From Sulfobacillus sp. (GTDB lineage: Bacteria > Bacillota > Sulfobacillia > Sulfobacillales > Sulfobacillaceae): a stretch of DNA of 64,000 nucleotides. Below, piece after piece: positions 51,851-61,306 of the stretch (position 1 is its first letter; the number at the start of each line of letters is the position of its first letter). The position numbers and the translations under genes were made by a program. The notes under the pieces were generated by a model. The model was not told where the DNA came from and made no database searches. It was given only the letters and a program-made list of their open reading frames with translations. The stretch is taken from the NCBI GenBank assembly GCA_027343695.1, contig DAHWKJ010000049.1:1-64000 (forward strand), given 5' to 3'.

Positions 51851-53120
51851 GTCGATGTTGTGGCTTTTGGCGACGCAGTTGTCGGGCGTCATCGTGGCAT
51901 TGGCGGTTGGCATTCTACTCGGTCGCACGTTGGGAGCCCACGGTCAAGGGCTCTACCAATTGGCCATTTTGGTTCCGGTAGCACTGACGTTAATCTTTGC
52001 TGTGGGCGCCGGGGCTACCCCGAGCTATTTGATAGGACGCGGAGCGCTACCCGCTTCCGTGATGGGCTGGGTCATGGTGGTGGCCGCTGCGGCCGTGACG
52101 GCTACGGGGGTACTACTCTGGCTCGTGCCAGAAGTTTGGCCCGAAGTGGTGCGCCAGGCACTACCGGGCGCGGTACGCCTGATGTTATTGGTCTATGTAC
52201 CGCTTCAAACCATTGCAAGCGGCGGTACTCAGATTCTCCTTGCGCAGGACCGCATGCGTGGGGTGCTCGGCGCGGGGTTGGCCCCGCGTCTCTTACAAAT
52301 TTTGTGCCTTTTAGGACTACTTGTGACCCATCGATTGACGGTATGGTCAGCGTCGCTGGTCTACGTGTGGATGCCGCTTTTGGGGGTCGTTATCGTCGGG
52401 TGGGCCTTACGGAGTGCCCTCATCCCACGGTGGCAGCCCGGTGTGTTTCGTACCGCTTGGCGTTATGCCGTACGGGGACATTGGGGCAATGTGGCTCAAT
52501 TCTTAAATTACCGAGTCGGTCTATATTTTGTCGGGTTGATGTTAGTGGCCAAGGCTGCTGGCCTATACTGGCTCGGGGTGACCGTGAGTGAACTACTCTG
52601 GTACGCTCCGGCTGCCTTGGCGGGGGTGCTGTTGCCACGCGTGGCCCGTGGAGAAAAGGGCGGGTCAGAGTCGGCGGACTTGGCGAACAGCCTGGGGTGG
52701 GGAATGGTGGCGATCGGACTTTTAATGGCCATGTTGAGTCCATGGGTGCTGCCCGCACTGTGGGGGCCAAGTTTTCGGGGAGCCGTGCCGGTTTTGTGGA
52801 TACTCTTACCCGGCGCTGTGAGCTTTGCCTGGTCCAAAGTCCTTACGGGAGACTTGGCGGGGTCTGGTCACCCGAGCTGGGGTGCCACCTCCTCGGGGAT
52901 TGGACTGTTGATCTTGGGCGTTGGCGGGTGGATTGCCGTTAGGGAACACAACATGTTGGTGATGGCCGGTGCCCAGAGTCTATCGTACCTGGGGGCGACA
53001 GCGGTGGTCGTGGTAGGGTTTCATAAAGTGCATCAAATGGACAACACGTGTCGAAGATTATTTTGGCCAAATCCTCGAAGTTGGCGACGCCTGATGCACT
53101 CGGCCCGGAGTGTATTATGA
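51843..53120 (+). CDS. Wzx-like polysaccharide flippase
   Basis: A 425-residue protein with 12 or more membrane helices of the MOP/PST superfamily: LATQLSGVIVALAVGILLGRTLG at the start and the inverted repeat half after about residue 220. It would turn the lipid-linked repeat unit to the outer face. The frame is open further up inside the glycosyltransferase gene; I place the start at ATG 51843, which overlaps that gene by 8 bp. It is coupled to the next glycosyltransferase by ATGA. Confidence 0.83.
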   Translation: MVRSMLWLLATQLSGVIVALAVGILLGRTLGAHGQGLYQLAILVPVALTLIFAVGAGATPSYLIGRGALPASVMGWVMVVAAAAVTATGVLLWLVPEVWPEVVRQALPGAVRLMLLVYVPLQTIASGGTQILLAQDRMRGVLGAGLAPRLLQILCLLGLLVTHRLTVWSASLVYVWMPLLGVVIVGWALRSALIPRWQPGVFRTAWRYAVRGHWGNVAQFLNYRVGLYFVGLMLVAKAAGLYWLGVTVSELLWYAPAALAGVLLPRVARGEKGGSESADLANSLGWGMVAIGLLMAMLSPWVLPALWGPSFRGAVPVLWILLPGAVSFAWSKVLTGDLAGSGHPSWGATSSGIGLLILGVGGWIAVREHNMLVMAGAQSLSYLGATAVVVVGFHKVHQMDNTCRRLFWPNPRSWRRLMHSARSVL

Positions 53121-54163
53121 AACGGCATATTCTCGTCCTCGGACATTATTCGCTGGAGGTATTGGACCGGGCGCCAAAGGTGCGTACTTACCATATGATT
53201 GAAGCCTTAGCCCGTCAAGCTTGGGTGACGGTCATTACCGGAACCCGGCGTCAGCGGAGCCGAAGCTTACGAAAAGCGCGACCCATCTTGCATCAGGTGG
53301 AGGCCATCTATCTGGAAAGCGGGAGTTCTACCGCGACGCCGAGCGACCTGTGGTTTCTTTATCAGGCTCACCGACGGGGGATCCCGATTGCTGTCTTTGT
53401 GCGTGATGCCTATCAAATGTTTCCCGACTTATATCCTCCTAAAGGGTTTCGGGGACGAATTTTAGCGAAGCTGTATCGCGTAACCTTGGCGCTTTACGCG
53501 CGCTGGGCCTCTGTGATTTTCGTTCCCACGGCAGGATTAGGCGCGGTGGTCCCGGGCAAGCAACATCAGGCCTTATTGCCGCCAGGAGGGTATCTCACCG
53601 CCCTACGAGAATCGAGTCCGGTAGATAACCCGGTAATCATTTATGTGGGCGCAGGCGGGCCGCATGATGGGGTATCACGTTTAATCGGAGCCTTTGCTCG
53701 GGTCCAAATGGAAATGCCTCAGGTAGAGCTTTGGCTGGTGATGCGTGCCGAGGAGACGCACGGCCTCGTGCTGGGCCCACGGGTTACAGTGTGGCAGGCC
53801 TCGGGCCCCGCCTTGCGGGATCTCATGCAAAGAGCGCACGTTGCAGTGATTCCCCGAATTGACACCGTCTACAATCGTCTCGCGTTTCCCGTTAAGTTGA
53901 TGGATTATCTTTCGGAAGGGTTGCCCGTGGTGGTGACCCAAGACTCCGAGGCCGCGGCATTTGTCGAATCGGCCGGGGCCGGGATGGGTGTCGATGATTC
54001 TGAGGAAGGACTTGCATCGGGTTTAGTGTGGATTCTCTCCCATGAGCAAGAACGTGTACGGATGGCGGAGGCGGCCCGTGCCGTGGTCCGCCAAAATCTA
54101 TGGGAGCATCGGGCAAGCGTCGTACTGAAGGCGCTCAATCCGGATGCTCCCACGGAGCGTTAA
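53117..54163 (+). CDS. Glycosyltransferase, GT-B fold (family 4-like)
   Basis: A 348-residue GT-B protein. LVLGHYSLEVLDRAPKVRT is the acceptor side start, and the donor site is seen in HVAVIPRIDTVYNRLAFPVK and LMDYLSEGLPVVVTQDSE near residues 240-280. The acceptor half is shorter than normal. It is coupled to the flippase gene by ATGA. Its TAA and the stop of the facing lipoprotein gene share TTAA (54160-54163). Confidence 0.8.
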   Translation: MKRHILVLGHYSLEVLDRAPKVRTYHMIEALARQAWVTVITGTRRQRSRSLRKARPILHQVEAIYLESGSSTATPSDLWFLYQAHRRGIPIAVFVRDAYQMFPDLYPPKGFRGRILAKLYRVTLALYARWASVIFVPTAGLGAVVPGKQHQALLPPGGYLTALRESSPVDNPVIIYVGAGGPHDGVSRLIGAFARVQMEMPQVELWLVMRAEETHGLVLGPRVTVWQASGPALRDLMQRAHVAVIPRIDTVYNRLAFPVKLMDYLSEGLPVVVTQDSEAAAFVESAGAGMGVDDSEEGLASGLVWILSHEQERVRMAEAARAVVRQNLWEHRASVVLKALNPDAPTER

Positions 54164-54825
54164 GCTTTAAACGAGGCTTCCGGCCGGGGTGAGGTCGAAC
54201 CGGTGTTCCAAATTAACTGATACTGACTGGCCGGAGCCACTTGAATCGTGACATACCCCTTATCGGTGGCATCCGGGAAGACGTTGATGGTAGTCGCTCC
54301 AGGACGGTCTGGATCGAGTGGGTAAGGGAACAAAGAGGTTCCCGAGCTGATTCCGGTGGTCACGTAGTCGTTCCACGAATAGGCCGTGGATCCAAAAGGA
54401 TCGACCGTGAAGTCGTTTAGGGCCAGAGTGACCACCGAACTGGTGGGATTATAGACAGAAATCCCGATCCGGTACACGGTAAGACTCCGCCCTGAAGACG
54501 TTGCGGTCCCTTCATTGGTCACGCTCGTCACGTGAATCCCGAGCGAGGTATAGGCGCCGGCTCCAGGGGGGACCGGGGCGGTTTCCGTCGTGCTCGCAGG
54601 AGCACTGGTGGTAATCGTCGGCGAGGCACTCGGGCTGGAGGAACTCGAGTTCGTGCTCGGACTCGGACTGGGTGCCGCACTGGTTTGGGGTGTTGAACTA
54701 CTCCGCGACGTGGTGCCATTGGGCGTCGCAGAGGTCTTTGGCAGGGCCTGGGTTCCACAGCCCGCTAAGATGAGACTGGCAACGACCAGGAATGGAATGG
54801 CCCGTAAGGCTTGACGACTAGGCAT
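54160..54825 (-). CDS. Ser/Thr-rich lipoprotein, DUF4352-like
   Basis: A 221-residue lipoprotein: signal peptide with lipobox LILAGC, a Ser/Thr/Pro-rich linker of about 70 residues, then a beta-sandwich domain (about residues 100-215) with TVYRIGISVYNPTSSVVTL that resembles DUF4352/telomeric-repeat-like Ig folds. It would sit outside the membrane with the domain held away by the linker. I use ATG 54825, 9 bp after GAGGTG; a GTG at 54837 overlaps that site. It lies just downstream of the GH18 gene in the same direction. Confidence 0.7.
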   Translation of the reverse strand: MPSRQALRAIPFLVVASLILAGCGTQALPKTSATPNGTTSRSSSTPQTSAAPSPSPSTNSSSSSPSASPTITTSAPASTTETAPVPPGAGAYTSLGIHVTSVTNEGTATSSGRSLTVYRIGISVYNPTSSVVTLALNDFTVDPFGSTAYSWNDYVTTGISSGTSLFPYPLDPDRPGATTINVFPDATDKGYVTIQVAPASQYQLIWNTGSTSPRPEASFKA

Positions 54826-54846
54826 GGTTCCCATCACCTCGTTTCT

Positions 54847-57800
54847 TTAATTGGTAGTGCTAGGGTAATGGATGACCGTGGTGTCTGTGGCCAAGGCATT
54901 CCAATATCCTTGTGATTCAAAGGGCATACGCCACGACGCCACGCCCCCCATTCCGCTTTGAATGGCGAGGTTCAAGCGGTCCTTAAACGATCGGGAGGTC
55001 TCGTCCCACCATTGGTCCTGCCCAATATTCCAATTACTAATGACTTGGGTTAGTGCGGCCTGGGTTGCAGGCCCATAGGTCCCAATGGGATCGCCGGTGA
55101 CGTTGAAGTCTTGCTGAAAGGCCTGTACAGCACTCTCGGTAGCGGTGCCGTAATACCCATCCGTCCACAGTAGTGGCCGTGGTGGTTGGTTACTCTGCAA
55201 CGCATAGCGTAATAAGATATAGTTTAATAGGCCCTGCAAGTTTTGCACTTGCGGATTGTAGGTGGAGTAATTCGATACCGACAGGGTCTCGGTCGGCGCT
55301 ACAGCGGCCGCTCCACTGGTAAACACGATTTCTTTTTCTACCGGGTCCCAAAGGGGCGTGATGTTATTGGTCTTAAGAAACGCTTGGATGCCCCGATTGG
55401 TTTGGTACCCCGGAGGATTGGAAAGGCCGGCATTGAGGCCCTGGTTGTTTAGCACCCAGTAATGTCCATAAGGCGCGACCCCTAAGATAAACTGCTGCGG
55501 ATTGACTCCGGTAGCCAATGCCTGACTCACGAAGCTTTGCACCCACGGATATCCCGCAGTCGGCCCTGGCCAGGTCCCCGAATTGTGTTCCGGATAGGCC
55601 ATGATGTTGATCCAGTCGACGTAAGGGGCAATTGCGGAATAGTTATAAATGGTGTTGGGGTAGGGTGTCGGATACACCGCGACCATTAATTTCTTTCCGA
55701 TGGCATGCAACGCAGGCCCTAGTGCCGCAATGAAGCTCGTGTATTGTTGGGACGCTTGAGCTTTAGTCATGCCAGATGCCGTGTAGGCCCCCGAGGCTTC
55801 AAAGTCGATGGTGATGCCGTCCCAGTTGTTTTGTATGACCAAGTTGGTGATTTGGGACACCATCGATTGGATATCCTGGGGGGTTGAGATGGGGCCCCCG
55901 GCCGGGTTGTAATAGGAACCAATTGACGGCATGATCGCGACATTTTCTTGGTGCGCCTGGTTCGTCACGGTGGAGATGGTACTGGCGCTGGCCCACATGC
56001 CGACATTCCAAGAGCCGCTAGCGGTTTGCGAGACATTAAACCACGCGGGTTGAATCACCGAAAGCTGAGAACCGTTTTGCTGTAGGTCACCGTAGCTCGA
56101 ATTGACCTGGGCTGATGCGGAACTAAATCCGGCCGAAGGGATATTAAAGAATCCATAACCCATTGACAGGACCTTGCCTGCGGGATCCGGACTAATGACC
56201 ACAGAGGTTGCATTGGTGGGACTCGTCATGGTCGTGGCGTCACCAAATGGTAAAGCTTGGCCGCTACTGGTCAGAACCTCATAGCCTTGTAAGTCAGGCG
56301 TCATGGCGATCCCAATCGCGGTTTGCCCTGACATTTGGCTGGTGGTGGGACTGCCGTAGCTACTGGCGTCACCCATGGGAAGAACCTGGCCGTTAGATTC
56401 CAAGATCCAATAGCCATGGCCGTCCAGTGTAGGAACCAGAGACACCGCGGAAACAGCGGGTGTGGGATTACTGGGCGAGGTTGTCGAGCCGCTGGAACCG
56501 GGTAAGGTCGTGCTGCCGACGGCAGATCCAATCGGAAGACTTCCCAAGGTTGACACATTCTGCACATCGGCGAACGTATATCCCAGGGCGTATAGAATAC
56601 TCGGACTTCCAACATGGCGCAGGACCCCGTTTTGCACCAAATAGACGGCGGATGCTCCGTTAAGCTTGATGAGCGTACCCGTCGGATAGACGCGATCCGG
56701 ACTCGTGAGTGCAGGGCCAATGGGGAGGTTGGGTAGGGTGGTTACGTGCTGAATTTGGCTCCATTGGTACCCCATCGCCAGAAATACACTGCCTGACATA
56801 ACGTGGGAGAGTTGTCCATTGATCGCTACGTACACGGAGGCATGTCCCGTTTGTTGGAATAAACTGCCATCCGGAGCATAAGGAACGAGGCTATTGAGAG
56901 CCGGACCTACCGGCCAGTTCGCGCTTAGACTGGCGACCTGTTGAACTTCGCCGAAATTGTAACCCATTTGGTATAGGACGCTAGGGCTGCCCACATGTCG
57001 CAAGACACCGTGAATAACCAGATAAATGGCGCTGTGACCAGCCGGTTGGATTAACGACCCGGACGGGAAAGGCGCCACTAAAGGGGCTCCGAGCGTTGCG
57101 TTGGCGAGGCTTGACACCACTTGCACTTGGTTCCACGACAGGCCCAGGTTCAAAAACAGTGGGGCGTCTGGAATATGGTGCAGGGTTCCGTTTTCCACAT
57201 AGAAAACTGGCGAGGTTCCGGCAGCGCGTAATAGGCTCCCGTTGGCGTAGCTGGTTTGATTGGTCGGAGTGGACGTAGAACTCGCTTGGGTCGTGGTGCT
57301 GGGCGCATTGCCATAGCTTTGGGCATCTCCAAAGGCGTAGACGGTCCCGCTAACACTCAAGATCCAGTAGCCGAGTCCATCCGGTGTGCTGGCAATCGAG
57401 GATACGGTGACGCCTGATGGTGCATTACCATAATTGGTGGCGTTACCCAGAGCATACACCGTACCGTTATTGGCGAGTACATAGGCCCCTTGTCCCGAGG
57501 GAGTGGTAGCCATCGAGACCGCGGTGATCCCTGACGGAGCATTGGTAAATGCCGTCGCATTGCCAAAGGCATAGACCCCACCGTTTTGCGTTAAGATCCA
57601 ATATCCTTGGTACGAAGGTGTAGGGATTAATTGAATCGCGGCCGATGTGGTTGGAGCGCCAAGCGTCGCGAGATCGCCATAAAATTGTACATCGCCCTGT
57701 GCGGTAACTACGCCACTGCTGGACAGCACGTAATAGCCACGCTGCACCCCGGCAAACGCTACACTGTTGGACGTCCCGAACGGAGTAGACACCGCGAGCG

Positions 57801-58125
57801 CCCCCGGACCGGCATTTTGTGGCAAGGTAACTTGAATGCTGGTGTTCGACCACGAGTCGATCGGGGCTGAGATGCTTCCGATGGTGACTGAAGCGCCTTG
57901 GTCGGTGGTCCCAAAATTTTGACCGGTGATGGTTATGAGGGTGGTGCCACTCGCGTTAGAGGTGGCATAGGTGTTGATGATCGGGCCGGTAGCGGCCAGA
58001 GCGGGCGCACCTGACATCAGGTTCCACAAAAGTGTCGCTGACGTGATGGCAAGAGTGGAAAGGGCTGGCCGATGCGTCCGAGGCATACGGAATTTACGGG
58101 ATGAGCGAGAAATACGGGATATCAT
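54847..58125 (-). CDS. Large secreted GH18-domain protein with repeats and inserted peptidoglycan-binding-like domain
   Basis: A 1092-residue exoprotein. In order: signal peptide (to about Ala45); IPT/TIG domain (46-125); two or three GYWILT...GxVYAFGDA repeats (about 130-265); four tandem copies of a roughly 65-residue unit beginning G-S/T-L and containing NGxLxHV and LGYxxxxVQ (about 290-560); two more Gly-Tyr-Trp repeats (about 590-660); and a GH18 barrel with catalytic Glu776 in WDGITIDFEA. A peptidoglycan-binding-like domain (about 957-1026, DGYYGTATESAVQAFQQDF) is inserted before the last barrel strand SGMGGVASWRM. GH18 proteins of this branch cut peptidoglycan or chitin. ATG 58125 has AGGAGG upstream. 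It lies backwards in the polysaccharide locus. Confidence 0.85.
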   Translation of the reverse strand: MISRISRSSRKFRMPRTHRPALSTLAITSATLLWNLMSGAPALAATGPIINTYATSNASGTTLITITGQNFGTTDQGASVTIGSISAPIDSWSNTSIQVTLPQNAGPGALAVSTPFGTSNSVAFAGVQRGYYVLSSSGVVTAQGDVQFYGDLATLGAPTTSAAIQLIPTPSYQGYWILTQNGGVYAFGNATAFTNAPSGITAVSMATTPSGQGAYVLANNGTVYALGNATNYGNAPSGVTVSSIASTPDGLGYWILSVSGTVYAFGDAQSYGNAPSTTTQASSTSTPTNQTSYANGSLLRAAGTSPVFYVENGTLHHIPDAPLFLNLGLSWNQVQVVSSLANATLGAPLVAPFPSGSLIQPAGHSAIYLVIHGVLRHVGSPSVLYQMGYNFGEVQQVASLSANWPVGPALNSLVPYAPDGSLFQQTGHASVYVAINGQLSHVMSGSVFLAMGYQWSQIQHVTTLPNLPIGPALTSPDRVYPTGTLIKLNGASAVYLVQNGVLRHVGSPSILYALGYTFADVQNVSTLGSLPIGSAVGSTTLPGSSGSTTSPSNPTPAVSAVSLVPTLDGHGYWILESNGQVLPMGDASSYGSPTTSQMSGQTAIGIAMTPDLQGYEVLTSSGQALPFGDATTMTSPTNATSVVISPDPAGKVLSMGYGFFNIPSAGFSSASAQVNSSYGDLQQNGSQLSVIQPAWFNVSQTASGSWNVGMWASASTISTVTNQAHQENVAIMPSIGSYYNPAGGPISTPQDIQSMVSQITNLVIQNNWDGITIDFEASGAYTASGMTKAQASQQYTSFIAALGPALHAIGKKLMVAVYPTPYPNTIYNYSAIAPYVDWINIMAYPEHNSGTWPGPTAGYPWVQSFVSQALATGVNPQQFILGVAPYGHYWVLNNQGLNAGLSNPPGYQTNRGIQAFLKTNNITPLWDPVEKEIVFTSGAAAVAPTETLSVSNYSTYNPQVQNLQGLLNYILLRYALQSNQPPRPLLWTDGYYGTATESAVQAFQQDFNVTGDPIGTYGPATQAALTQVISNWNIGQDQWWDETSRSFKDRLNLAIQSGMGGVASWRMPFESQGYWNALATDTTVIHYPSTTN

Positions 58126-58313
58126 TAGAATCCTCCTAAATAGCAGACAACCGGGACCGAAGGGCAACAAATACCGACACCAGGTGATGATGGGTTGTTC
58201 AGCGTTTTCGGTGTCTTTGTCATAATTAGCCGAAGCCCGTCGGAATTCCTCTTTTTTTCTCGAATAAATTTATATGGAAAAAGATTTAAATTCTGGGTGC
58301 CCAGGCTGAAAAG

Positions 58314-59507
58314 TTGCTTAAAACTTTGGAAGGTTTGACGAGGAAGGAACGTCATGCCGATATACTGAGACATGTTAAACACCAGATGCTACGGGGGGAC
58401 TTGCGGTTGGAGAGGCTGGTATGGGCTTACGGCCGGCATGTAAATCGCACTATCGCTAATTTAGGGAGTGTCTTTGAAGACCATGGGTATGCCTTGGAGC
58501 GATTCTCCATGGTGGTGCCACGATGGCGAAAACTGCCGGCTATGATGATGAGTGCACGGTGGCAAGACGGACGATTGCGGGGATATTCGTCGATTCATCC
58601 CTGGACCTATCGCCACTTACGGGTTCCAAAGACTCTAGCCGAAATCCCCGTATTAGTTTTTGGGGATATGATCTTGTCTGATGCCCCACACTTTTTTTAC
58701 CAGGATTTAAATTTCCAGACCATCATCGATCATCGTGTCGGAGGGATTCGGACCTTTATGTATGATCAGGTGCCATTGAGTATTCTGCGCACGCAGGCGC
58801 GGGTGCAGGCGGAGCGCTATGCTCGGGCCAAGACGGTGTTCGTGATGAGTCACTGGATCAAGGAAGCGATTGTGGCTACCGGTTCGATTCCTGCACAGCG
58901 GGTCCAGGTGGTCGGGGCCGGATCCAACCTTGGGGTCCAATTTACCAGTAATCCGTACACCGAGGCGAACCTTGACGCCAAACGCCTGGTGTTTGTGGGT
59001 CGAGATTTTGAGCGTAAAGGAGGGCCTTTATTATTGGAGGCCTGGGACCAGGTCCATCGATGGATTCCCGATGCCCAGTTGGTGTTGGTGGGACCCGATC
59101 CCGCCCTCTCCAATCCCGCACAACATATCACCAGTCTGGGAGATTTGCCGGCAGCTTCTGTGGTTGATTTATTTCTTCATAGCACAGGGTTCGTGTTGCC
59201 CACCCTATGGGAACCTTACGGTATCGCGTTTTTGGAAGCTTTCTCGTGTGGGGTTCCAGGGATTGGTCCCAACCGGATGGCCATAGGAGAATTTCTTGTC
59301 GATCGGCATAATGGGTATCTCTATGAACGTGACGATCCCTCACAAATTGCCGAGGCGATGGCACGTCTTCTCAAAGATAGGGAACACACGTGGGCGATGA
59401 GTCATGGCGCGTTTGAAGAGTCTCGAGAGTACACTTGGGATCGCGTCTATCAAAAAATGTCGGAGACCTTAACCGCCTTACGCGATCCGCTCCCGTCTCG
59501 ACCATGA
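58314..59507 (+). CDS. Glycosyltransferase family 4
   Basis: A GT-B enzyme of up to 397 residues. The donor half has RLVFVGRDFERKGGPLLLEAW near residue 230 and VLPTLWEPYGIAFLEAFSCGVP near 310, the standard GT4 EX7E region. The start is uncertain: TTG 58314 gives the longest form, while ATG 58386 would shorten it by 24 residues; neither has a clear ribosome site. It opens a block of six coupled genes to the window edge and is divergent from the GH18 gene. Confidence 0.85.
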   Translation: MLKTLEGLTRKERHADILRHVKHQMLRGDLRLERLVWAYGRHVNRTIANLGSVFEDHGYALERFSMVVPRWRKLPAMMMSARWQDGRLRGYSSIHPWTYRHLRVPKTLAEIPVLVFGDMILSDAPHFFYQDLNFQTIIDHRVGGIRTFMYDQVPLSILRTQARVQAERYARAKTVFVMSHWIKEAIVATGSIPAQRVQVVGAGSNLGVQFTSNPYTEANLDAKRLVFVGRDFERKGGPLLLEAWDQVHRWIPDAQLVLVGPDPALSNPAQHITSLGDLPAASVVDLFLHSTGFVLPTLWEPYGIAFLEAFSCGVPGIGPNRMAIGEFLVDRHNGYLYERDDPSQIAEAMARLLKDREHTWAMSHGAFEESREYTWDRVYQKMSETLTALRDPLPSRP

Positions 59508-60385
59508 AGACTCCTAAAGTGGGCGTGGTGATCCCGATTTATTATGGACGCACTTACTTACGGTCGACATTGGAGAGCGTGTTTCGCCAGACCTATGCGG
59601 GACCGATTCTTGTGATCGGCATAGAAGATGGGACACCGCCCGACGAGGCTTGCCGAGATATCTGTGACGCGTTCCCGATGCAGTATGTGGCGGAGTCTCA
59701 AAATCGGGGGGTGATGGCGTGCCGTCGCGCGGGCGCAGAATGTTTGAGCGAGGTCGACTACCTAGCATTTTTAGATCAAGATGACATCTGGCATCCACAT
59801 TTCCTGGTGGAGATGGTACGCCAGTTAGAAGACGATCCGTCTTTGGTTTTCGCGGTCTCCAATGCCCGCCTGACCGATCAAGGGCAAGGGCAACGGCTAT
59901 ATACCGATCGGATTCCGAGTCTTTGTCTGGATGACCTGAAGGTGGCGAATCAGATTGTATCGCCGAGTCAAGTCCTGATGCGGATGTCCCGTTGGCAAGA
60001 AGTTCCGTGGTCAGGAACTCTCTATGGGGGGGCAGATGATTGGCTACTGTGGCTCTCGATGCTTTCTGGAGGGCATTCGGCTCGATATGTTCCTGAGGTG
60101 CTCTTAGAGTATCGGGTCCATGCTAAGGGGGCTCACAACGATCGTGATCGGATGGTTCATAGTGAACGCAAAGTGGTGGATGAGTGGTTTTTGCGACTCG
60201 GATTTTCTCGGTGGGATCAACGTCGCTTTTACGGACGAGTGGCCTTTGATGGTCTGGTAGAAGGCCTACGGGACCATCAATGGGGCCTCGTGGTACAATC
60301 CTTGGGACAGGGAATTCGAGACCCGTGGGCCCTATGGGGCGCTTTTCGTTTTAGAGCGCGGCATAAGGCCCAGGGATTAGTTTGA
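59504..60385 (+). CDS. Glycosyltransferase family 2
   Basis: A 293-residue GT-A enzyme: GVVIPIYYGRTYLRSTLESV at the start, LAFLDQDDIWHP with the DxD-type metal site near residue 90, and GGADDWLLWLSMLSGG near 185. ATG 59504 overlaps the stop of the previous gene (ATGA); the longer frame lies inside that gene. It would add one sugar of the repeat unit. Confidence 0.88.
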   Translation: MKTPKVGVVIPIYYGRTYLRSTLESVFRQTYAGPILVIGIEDGTPPDEACRDICDAFPMQYVAESQNRGVMACRRAGAECLSEVDYLAFLDQDDIWHPHFLVEMVRQLEDDPSLVFAVSNARLTDQGQGQRLYTDRIPSLCLDDLKVANQIVSPSQVLMRMSRWQEVPWSGTLYGGADDWLLWLSMLSGGHSARYVPEVLLEYRVHAKGAHNDRDRMVHSERKVVDEWFLRLGFSRWDQRRFYGRVAFDGLVEGLRDHQWGLVVQSLGQGIRDPWALWGAFRFRARHKAQGLV

Positions 60386-60394
60386 GGTGGGCCA

Positions 60395-61306
60395 GTGCAA
60401 ACCCCTTTAGTCAGTGTCGTGATTGCCACGTACAACCGGGAGGACCTCTTATGTGCCAGCGTGGGCGATGTCTTGGGCTTGGATCCGCCAGATGCGTCCT
60501 CGTTTGAGGTGCTTGTGGTGGACCAGTCTGAGTCGCATGGACCCTCTACCGAAAAGCAACTAGAGACCTGGCATCAGTCAGGAGCGATCCGCTGGATCAA
60601 GACGTCACCGCCCGGGCTGACTCGAGCACGCAACCTGGGGATTCGTCAAGCCCGCGGAGAGTTTTTAATTTTTATCGATGATGACGTCCGCATTGAGACG
60701 CCATCTTTTCTAAATGCTCATGTGCAGGCCTTGAGTCGGCCTGGTATTGGTGGGGTCGCGGGGAGGATTATCGTGCCGGACGAGCCCTTACTGACGGTGA
60801 CCCGCAATATTGGAGACCTCGGATTTTTTGGGACCCGCGAGCCCGGTTTCGGCAGTGACTGGAGCGGGCCAACTGCCACCGTGCGTGGTTGCAATATGTC
60901 CTTTCGTCGGGAGGTCTTGCAAGCGATGGGGGGCTTTGATGAGCGGTATACACGTTCGGCGTTTCGGGAAGATACCGATATTTCCTACCGACTACGTCGC
61001 CATCACTATCAATTGTGGTTTGCGCACGATGCGTGGCTTTATCACTTGAGTGCGGTGGAAGGGGGCACTCGTGATCGCAGTATTCCGGTGTTTGAGGACC
61101 TCATCTTGAACGATGTGCGTTTTGCCCGGCGAAATCTTTCTCAGTGGCAGCAAGTCGCTTGGCTGGCTCGGATTTATGGCTCTCGAGTGATCAAGGCGAG
61201 CCTTTACGGCGGGCGCTGGAAAGAACGCCACGGAGCCTATCGGCAAAGCCTCGATATTGTCCGGGCCGAGGGCGAATGGAACGACCCGGGAGGTTTTGAC
61301 CGATGA
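60395..61306 (+). CDS. Glycosyltransferase family 2
   Basis: A 303-residue GT-A enzyme: VSVVIATYNREDLL at the start, PPGLTRARNLGIRQARGEFL then FIDDDVRIE with the metal site near residue 93, RGCNMSFRREVLQAMGGFDE near 165 and FREDTDISYRLRR near 190, the layout of rhamnosyl- or galactosyl-type family 2 enzymes. The start is GTG 60395 with GAGGTGGG upstream. It overlaps the next gene by 4 bp. Confidence 0.88.
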   Translation: MQTPLVSVVIATYNREDLLCASVGDVLGLDPPDASSFEVLVVDQSESHGPSTEKQLETWHQSGAIRWIKTSPPGLTRARNLGIRQARGEFLIFIDDDVRIETPSFLNAHVQALSRPGIGGVAGRIIVPDEPLLTVTRNIGDLGFFGTREPGFGSDWSGPTATVRGCNMSFRREVLQAMGGFDERYTRSAFREDTDISYRLRRHHYQLWFAHDAWLYHLSAVEGGTRDRSIPVFEDLILNDVRFARRNLSQWQQVAWLARIYGSRVIKASLYGGRWKERHGAYRQSLDIVRAEGEWNDPGGFDR

